Assembly: GCF_001484045.1 (NCBI RefSeq)
Contig: NZ_CP013128.1
Span: 228,283-292,282 of the forward strand
Length of the DNA: 64,000 nt
From: Mycoplasma sp. (ex Biomphalaria glabrata)
GTDB lineage: Bacteria > Bacillota_I > Bacilli_A > Mycoplasmatales > GCF-1484045
Direction: 5' to 3'
This document shows, piece after piece, positions 57,810 to 64,000 of the stretch. Each line of letters opens with the position of its first letter. Position 1 is the stretch's first letter. The notes under the pieces are model-generated. The model saw nothing but the letters and a program-made list of their open reading frames with translations. It searched no databases and had not been told where the DNA came from. The position numbers were made by a program, and so were the translations under genes.

Positions 57810-58060
57810 TAATGAGTTTGCAACAGAAATACTACAACAGAACCAACTACAAAATAGAAAGCCAACATAATATATAAAGTTGGTTTATTTTTTTTATAAA
57901 ACCCTCAAGTAGCTTTTTCTACTTGTGAAGATAATCTTTTAGCATTTGCTGCTTGTGTGTATTTGTAAGCAAATCAAATTCCTGTCATTAAGCAAAGAAT
58001 TGCTGAACCTGTATATCATCCATTAAAACTGAAATTAGCCAAAATACTATTTAATATCAC
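57809..58060 (-). CDS. Small two-helix membrane protein in the PTS operon
   Basis: 83 residues, readable only with TGA as Trp. Helix 1 GSAILCLMTGIWFAYKY, a basic loop (NAKRLSSQVEKATWGFYKKNK), helix 2 LYIMLAFYFVVGSVVVFLL. The GTG at 58060 has AAGGA eight bases upstream and overlaps ptsI by 14 bases. I do not recognise the family. Its place between ptsI and ptsG suggests a role with the PTS, which is unproven. Confidence 0.65.
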
Positions 58061-59771
58061 TCAAGAAATCCTTTACTAATTTTTCTACTTCAGAAGCTGA
58101 ATCTAAAGTAATGGCTTTTTGTGCTAATTCAACACATTTTTTGTAATTTAATTTACGAATTAATGAACGTGTTTTCAAAACTAAACTAGTTGATACTGAA
58201 AATACATCTAATCCAAGTCCTAATAAAAGCGGGATTGCTAATCTTTCTCCACCCATCGATCCACAAACGCCTGCTTCACGATTTTGAGAATGAGCACCAT
58301 CAATTGTCAATTTTAATAATTTAATAATAGATGGATTTAAAGGTTGGTATAAATACGAAACTTTTTCACTCATACGGTCAGCTGCCATAGTGTATTGAAC
58401 TAAATCATTTGTTCCTACAGAAAAGAAATCTGCATGTTTTGCTAAATTAGATGAGTGAATAGCTGCTGCTGGAATTTCAATCATAATACCTAGTTCAACT
58501 TTTTCATTAAATAATTGTTTTTCACTCTTCAATTCTTGCTTACATTCTTCTAATAATGCTTTAGTTCCTTTGATTTCATCAACATTAGAAACCATTGGTA
58601 ACATAATACGAATGTTTCCATAATGACTTGCTCTTAATAAAGCTCTTAACTGTGTTTTAAATATTTCTTTATTGTCTAAGCAAAATCTTAAAGCACGATA
58701 TCCTAAAAATGGATTTTCCTCATGAGGGAATTGAAAATAATTCAAGTGTTTATCGCCACCTATATCCAATGTTCGGATAATAACTGGTTTCCCATTCGAT
58801 ATTTTTGCTACATCACGATAAACTTCAAATTGTTCATCTTCAGTTGGTCAATGTGTGTTGTCCATATATAAGAATTCGGTTCTAAATAATCCAACACCCT
58901 CAGCACCATTTTCATAACCGTTTTCAGCATCTTTAAAATTACCAATATTCGCTTCAACTTTTACTTTATGACCATCTAAAGTGATTGAAGGTTCATTTAT
59001 TAATTTTTTTAACTCTTCTTTATCTTTTTTAGCTTGAGCTATTTTTGTTCGGAACTCACTAATAATTTCATCACTTGGATTAATAGTGATTTCACCGATT
59101 GTCGCATTTAAGGCAATCAATTCGCCATCCTTAATTTCCAAACTTGAATTTTTAGCACCAACAATAATTGGTATATCTAAACTTTGTGCAATAATAACAA
59201 CATGAGATGTTTTTGAACCAACTTCATTAATAATTCCTTTAATGTATTTAGGATCAAAAGCAACAGTATCGCTCGGAGTAGATTCGTTAGCAACTAAAAC
59301 TACTTCTTCATTAATTGATGAATAGTCTTTTAATTGTTTGCCTTGTAAAACCATTAATACTTGGTTAAAAACGTCTTTAACATCTAATGCTCTCTCTTGT
59401 AAATATTTATCGTCAATAGCCATTAGTAATTCTTGATGTTTTTTAGAGATTGAATCAATTGCTTTTTCAGCATTATAATGATGTTCTAAAATTAATTCAT
59501 TTAAGTCTTCTTCTAAAGTCGGATCTTCAAGAACTTGTAAGTGACCTTGTAAGATTTCTGCTTTGTCTCCTAATTTATCCCTATTTGCTTCATATTTTGC
59601 CAAAATTATTTCTGAAACTTGTTTAATTGCCTTTTCAGCACGAGCGCGTTCACCCTTAGCATCCTGTTTTGCAATTTTTTTTTCGCTAATAATAATTTCT
59701 TCGTGCTTAATAACAAAAGCCTTAGCTAATGCTAAGCCTTGATAAGCACCTATACCTGTTATTTTCTTCAT
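58047..59771 (-). CDS. ptsI: PTS enzyme I
   Basis: 574-residue PEP-protein phosphotransferase, the entry point of the PTS. Motifs: VGSKTSHVVIIA with the phosphorylated His (the family usually has GGRTSH), EGVGLFRTEFLYMD, RTLDIGGDKHLNYF, NPFLGYRALR, SVGTNDLVQYTMAADR and AGVCGSMGGE with the active Cys. Length normal. Starts 18 bases after ptsH. Uses PEP made by enolase. Confidence 0.96.
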
Positions 59772-59789
59772 TAATTCCTCAACTAATTC

Positions 59790-60050
59790 TTAAATTAAAT
59801 TATTTTGTTTTAAAGAAGCAACGATTCCTTCTAATGCTGCTTCAGCATCATCTCCGCTAGCTTCAATTTCTACAGTTTCGCCTGATTTAACTCCTAGTGT
59901 CATAACACTTAAGATTGATTTTAAGTTAGCTCTTTTTGATTTATAAATCATTTCAATTTTTGATTTGTATTGACCTGCTGCTTTAGCTACGATTGACGCT
60001 GGTCTAATATGTAAACCGCTTGGATCGATAATTACTACTGATTTTTTCAT
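59790..60050 (-). CDS. ptsH: PTS phosphocarrier HPr
   Basis: 86-residue carrier between enzyme I and EIIA. SGLHIRPAS carries the phospho-His; ANLKSILSVMTLGV carries the regulatory Ser46 position, so HPr kinase control is possible. GGAGG lies 8 bases before ATG 60050; an in-frame start 5 codons upstream is less likely. Confidence 0.96.
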   Translation of the reverse strand: MKKSVVIIDPSGLHIRPASIVAKAAGQYKSKIEMIYKSKRANLKSILSVMTLGVKSGETVEIEASGDDAEAALEGIVASLKQNNLI

Positions 60051-60083
60051 TCTAAATTCCTCCATAATGCAATATTTTAAGAA

Positions 60084-60106
60084 TATAAAAAAAAACGCTC
60101 GTTTCC
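60084..60106 (-). terminator. Possible terminator after cls
   Basis: Minus strand GGAAAC-GAGC-GTTTTT (short stem with two G-T pairs) running into nine T, 12 bases after the cls stop and before ptsH. Confidence 0.4.
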
Positions 60107-60117
60107 AAATAAAAATT

Positions 60118-61641
60118 TTAATACAAAGGTGATAAGATGCGAATTATCCATTTTCTTAAAAAACCTAAACGGAATAATATCAACTTTTCCTCGGTAATTT
60201 GAGAAGAACTACGCAGTAGTGTCTCAAATTTTTCAGATATTTCTTGGTTAACCTTCGAACTATAAAAAAACCCTGTCAATTCAAAATTTTGATAAAAACT
60301 TCTGTTATCAAAATTTAAACTTCCTAACAGCGAAAAATCTTTATCAATTATTATTATTTTACTATGGACAAAAAGATTTTGAGTTTCATAAATTTCAATT
60401 CCATATGGAATCAAAATTTTATAAGTTTCTCTCGTTGCATCAAGTATAATTTTTTTATCTGGTAATGATGGAGTTATCAAGCGAATTTTAACACCTCTCA
60501 TTGATGCATTTTGTAATGCTCTTATAATTTCATCTGGACAAATTAAATAAGGAGTGCTTATATCTATTGAGCCGATTGCATTATTTATTAGTGACAATAA
60601 TACTTCCATAATAATTGAATTTTTATAAATCGGTCCTGATGGAATAAAAGCTAAATAACCAGAATTTCCTTCATCATTACTCAATTTGGCCATCGATTTT
60701 ATAGGAATTTTCGAAACTGAAGTTCAATCGTATATATAAATTTTTTCTAATTGATAAACTCCGTTACCAGTTATTTTTATAAAATAATCTTCTCAATAAC
60801 CAAACTTAGAAGTAATTGAGGCATATTCATTTCCGAAATTTATTCCTCCAAAAAATCCCACTTGTCCATCAATAATAATAATTTTTCGGTGATATCGATA
60901 ATTTAAGGTTGTACCTAACAAAAATTTACTTTTAAGAGTAAATTCGCAAACATCAATTCCGCTTCGACGCAATTTTATTAAATTAATTTGTGAAATATCT
61001 GAGTAACTACCAATTCCATCATATATTAGATAAACTTTCACATCTTCTTTAACTTTTTTTTCTAGAATATTTAGCAAAGTATCAAAAACTAAACCATCAG
61101 AAATAATGTAAGCTGATAAAAATATTTGTTTTTTTGCTTTCTCTAAAGATTGAAAAATTTCTAAATAAGCTTCATTACCATTCTTTAAAATTTCATAATC
61201 TTTTAATAATTGAAATGGTGAATCAGTTAAAGATGTAATATATTCAAATTGTCTTTTATAATAAGTGGATAAATTCTTGTGTTCAATCAAATTATCGTTT
61301 TGTTCTCATTCTTTAGCTCGTTGTTTGGTAAAAGAAGATTTTTGTTCTAAAAATCTTTTTTGATTAATGCGATAAGCGAATTTTCGTCCAAATAGGAAAT
61401 AACTAATTGCTCCAAAAATTGGTACTGCAAAAATGATAATTGTTCAAGTAATTTTTGTATCATGTCTTCTGTCGGAACTTAAGATAATAAAACTTAGAAT
61501 AATATTTAGTAAGTAGACAATTATAACAATATAAAATGGTGAATTAATGTAGCTATCAATAAAATAAACTAATAACATTAAAATAGTTATAAAAAAAGTT
61601 AACAACAATGATGTTATTAAAATCATTCGAAATTTTAACAA
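60118..61641 (-). CDS. cls: Cardiolipin synthase (phospholipase D family)
   Basis: 507-residue membrane enzyme joining phosphatidylglycerols into cardiolipin. Two N-terminal helices (about 7-27 and 36-55), a WTIIIFAVPIFGAISYFLFGR segment, then two HKD motifs: HRKIIIIDGQVGFFGG and HSKIIIIDKDFSLLGSLNFDNRS. One frame throughout with several TGA Trp codons. The start is taken as TTG at 61641, with AGGGG seven bases upstream; an ATG five codons later is the alternative. Confidence 0.93.
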
Positions 61642-61702
61642 GCAATCGCCCCTATCATCTTTTATTTTAAATTGTTTTTATTGTTTAATTAAAAATAAAA
61701 AA

Positions 61703-61792
61703 TGGCGGAACAGGTGAGATTCGAACTCACGCGCCGTTTAACCGACCTATTTTCTTAGCAGGAAAACCTCTTAACCACTTGAGTACTGTTCC
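61703..61792 (-). tRNA. tRNA-Ser (GCT)
   Basis: 90-base class II tRNA, acceptor GGAACAG/CTGTTCC, anticodon loop CTGCTAA giving GCT, long variable arm, encoded CCA. Confidence 0.95.
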
Positions 61793-61822
61793 ACAATAAG
61801 CAACTTTATTGCTTTTAATATA

Positions 61823-62503
61823 TTATAGTATTTCGAACGCTAATTCAATCATGGTGTTAAGTTTTGTTTCTCGTTCTTCTTTTGAAAATTCATTTCCTTT
61901 TGAAATCAAAGAATCGCTAACAGTTAACAAAGTGACTGCATTTCTATTCAAAAAAAACGCATTTGCTTGTAATGAGAAAGATTCCATTTCCACGACATCC
62001 GCATTTTTTAAATTTCTCGTAACTCCATCTAATGTATAAAAATTTTCTGAACAAAAAATGTCAACAAATTTTAAATTGGGTTTTTTACTTTTAATACATT
62101 CCAAATATTTCTTATCTACTACTATTTCATGAAGATCGAGATTTGCAAAATCCTTAGCGTAAGAGGAATTTGACATTGTTTTTTTTCCGATAACTACATC
62201 GCCTATTTTTACATCTTTATTAATTGTTCCGCATGTCCCTATGCGAATTATTTCTTCAACATCATAAAACTTAAATAGTTCATAACTATATATACCCATG
62301 CTCGGAATTCCCATACCACTAGCAATGACAGACACTTTTTTACCATTATATGTTCCTGTATAACCTAAAATATTTCTTGTTCTATTTATGCAAACAGGAT
62401 TTTCTAAATATTTTTCAGCAATATATTTTGCACGAAGTGGATCACCTGGCATGATTACTTTTTTAGCAATGTCATCTTTTGTAAAATCTAAATGAAATGT
62501 CAA
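61823..62503 (-). CDS. deoD: Purine-nucleoside phosphorylase DeoD
   Basis: 226-residue hexameric-type phosphorylase releasing purine bases from nucleosides: salvage alongside the de novo pathway. VIMPGDPLRAKYIAE, ASGMGIPSMGIYSYEL, IRIGTCGTI, VVEMESFSLQANA and TVSDSL (catalytic Asp) are canonical. The start is TTG at 62503, supported by AGGAG five bases upstream. It begins 8 bases after mgtE. Confidence 0.94.
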   Translation of the reverse strand: MTFHLDFTKDDIAKKVIMPGDPLRAKYIAEKYLENPVCINRTRNILGYTGTYNGKKVSVIASGMGIPSMGIYSYELFKFYDVEEIIRIGTCGTINKDVKIGDVVIGKKTMSNSSYAKDFANLDLHEIVVDKKYLECIKSKKPNLKFVDIFCSENFYTLDGVTRNLKNADVVEMESFSLQANAFFLNRNAVTLLTVSDSLISKGNEFSKEERETKLNTMIELAFEIL

Positions 62504-62511
62504 ATTAACTC

Positions 62512-63999
62512 CTATACTCCTTGCAAGACATGGAATACGATCATTGAAATCGAAAAGAAAACGGCCGTACTAATGGCATCTGTTAAAGTCGTTAATAACG
62601 GTGCTGCCATTACGGCTGGGTCTTGCTTAATTTTATGAGCTAAAATTGGTAAAGAAGCTCCGACAAATTTAACGATTGAAACGATGACCATCAATGCTAA
62701 TGTTGTTGAAAGCATACTTTTTCAAGCATCGACATCTATTCCTAAAAATCCATGATTAGGTGCTGGAGGATTATGTATTGAAAGAATGTAATAATAAGCT
62801 AGCATTCTTAAAAAATTAAAAAATGATAAAAAGATCCCAACAAAGATTGATGTCTTATATTCTTTAACAACTATTTTTCAATAATCTTTAATTGTTATTT
62901 CACCAAGCGCTAACGCTCGAAGAACAACTGTACTACTTTGACAACCAGCATTTCCAGCTGTTCCCGAAATAACTGGTAGAATTGGAACTAAAATAGCCGT
63001 AAAGATTGTGTCATGAAGAAACGAAATATTGCGCAGTACAGAGTCGCTTTGGTATACATTAGCAAATATTTGCAAAACAGTTTGACTCAGAGTTGCTGAA
63101 ACCATTAAAAAAACTAATCATTTTAAACGAGATTTAGCCATGCTAAATGGACCAATTTGCAAATAATTTTTATCTGCTATCTCTGCTATCGGAGTAATAC
63201 CAGCACCTTTTTCAAAGTCCTCAGTAACCTCTTCTTCCATAATTTCTCAAACATCATCGTAACTAATAATACCAACTAGTCTTTTCTTTTCATCAACAAC
63301 TGGAATTTCATCTATTTCATATTTTTGGAACATATTTGAGACAACTTCGCGATCATCATTTGCAAAAACATATAATGGGTTTGGTTGCATGATTCCTTTA
63401 ATTGACTCTTGTCTACTTGCAAAAAAAATATCTTTTAAATTAACAACCCCTACTAATTCTTCATTCTCATCAACAACATAATAAGAATTTAAAGCATGAC
63501 AAAGTTCAGGTTCATTTTTGATTTTTTGAATTGCGTCACGTATTTTATCTTTTGTATTTAATGAGACAAATTTTACATGAGAATATGAACCTGCAGATTC
63601 CTTTGGGTATTTTAAAAATTCGCGTAAATGTTTTGCTGTTTTTGTATCACATGAATCAAGAATTTTACCTACTAGATTTTCTGGTAACGTTTCTAACATG
63701 CCAACAATGTCACTTGTTCTAATAGATGCAACCGTTAATTTAATTTCGTCACGTGTCAAGCAATCAATAATTTGTTGACGTAATTCGTCATTTAAATCCA
63801 TAAAAATTTCAGCAGTAACTGATGGTTTCAATGAACGGAAAACAAATAAAATATCAATTAATTCAAAATCATTTAACACTTCTGAAACATCAACATAATT
63901 GTTATCTTCAACAAACGCTCTTAAGGCATTTATATCACGATTCTCAATTAAACCATGCAAAGATTTAGTTAATTCTTTTTTATTATTAATGTTCTGCAT
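62512..63999 (-). CDS. mgtE: MgtE, magnesium channel/transporter
   Basis: 495-residue Mg2+ channel. The N-terminal superhelical MgtE_N domain (about 1-140) is followed by two CBS domains (YVVDENEELVGVVNLKDI; IPVVDEKKRLVGIISYDDV) that sense Mg2+, a plug helix, and five membrane helices including PVISGTAGNAGCQSSTVVLRAL, the conserved pore segment. ATG 63999 is one base from the window edge; the N-terminus looks complete but an upstream start cannot be excluded. Confidence 0.93.
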
Positions 64000-64000
64000 T

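Noticed and set aside
60118-61641. cls as three gene fragments or a pseudogene
   Set aside because: All parts are in one frame with TGA Trp codons between them; both HKD motifs are intact.

Overview
The window comes from an AT-rich mollicute that reads UGA as tryptophan (translation table 4). Nearly every long gene is open only if TGA is sense; the clearest case is the Trp of the thioredoxin active site WCGPC, encoded by TGA at 22138-22140. Gene content (PTS sugar uptake, a PotC-PotD fusion, KtrAB, GatCAB, NAD-dependent ligase, Cof-type HAD phosphatases, no cell-wall genes) fits a Mycoplasma/Spiroplasma-grade organism and not an Acholeplasma. I cannot name the species.

Layout: 1-4218 (minus) is a sufCDSUB iron-sulfur assembly operon cut by the window edge, with an unusually short SufD. 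4334-8850 holds a HIT hydrolase, a flippase-like membrane protein, a phosphohexomutase and metK. 8917-13681 is a tandem array of three paralogous APC amino-acid permeases. 13861-14765 is a ten-gene tRNA operon (Cys, Arg, Met, Pro, Ala, Ile2, Ser, fMet, Asp, Phe) with a recognisable promoter and terminator. 14858-22215 is a minus-strand run: trxA, a HAD phosphatase, a membrane protein, a second HAD phosphatase, then potA-potB-potCD. 22342-25475 (plus) carries eno, an MBL hydrolase, a small membrane protein and nagB, facing a PTS EIICB gene. 27681-29226 has a degenerate HNH-like small protein, tRNA-Leu and an old-yellow-enzyme oxidoreductase.

The centrepiece is 29235-44585: folD followed upstream by an unbroken minus-strand operon purA-purB-purE-purK-purL-purC-purF-purM-purN-purH-purD. 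It covers every step from PRPP to IMP and on to AMP, in a Firmicutes-like order. Most UGA-Trp mollicutes lack de novo purine synthesis and live by salvage, so this is unusual. PurF keeps the four cysteines of the [4Fe-4S] type, giving a possible client for the SUF operon; FolD can feed the two formyl-transfer steps (PurN, PurH).

44594-46983 holds divergent ktrB and ktrA. 46984-55260 is a housekeeping operon (pncA, a CPBP protease, rluD, ligA, gatC, gatA, gatB). 55277-63999 holds tRNA-Gly, the general PTS genes and ptsG (crr, ptsG, a small membrane protein, ptsI, ptsH), cls, tRNA-Ser, deoD and mgtE.

A striking secondary signal is a set of one-base shortfalls in A/T homopolymers: ligA and ptsG are split by frameshifts, and eno, the HNH-like gene and possibly the flippase-like gene have lost their expected stop. 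All would be repaired by adding one A or T. This suggests a systematic homopolymer error in the assembly, or less likely real poly(A/T) slippage sites.
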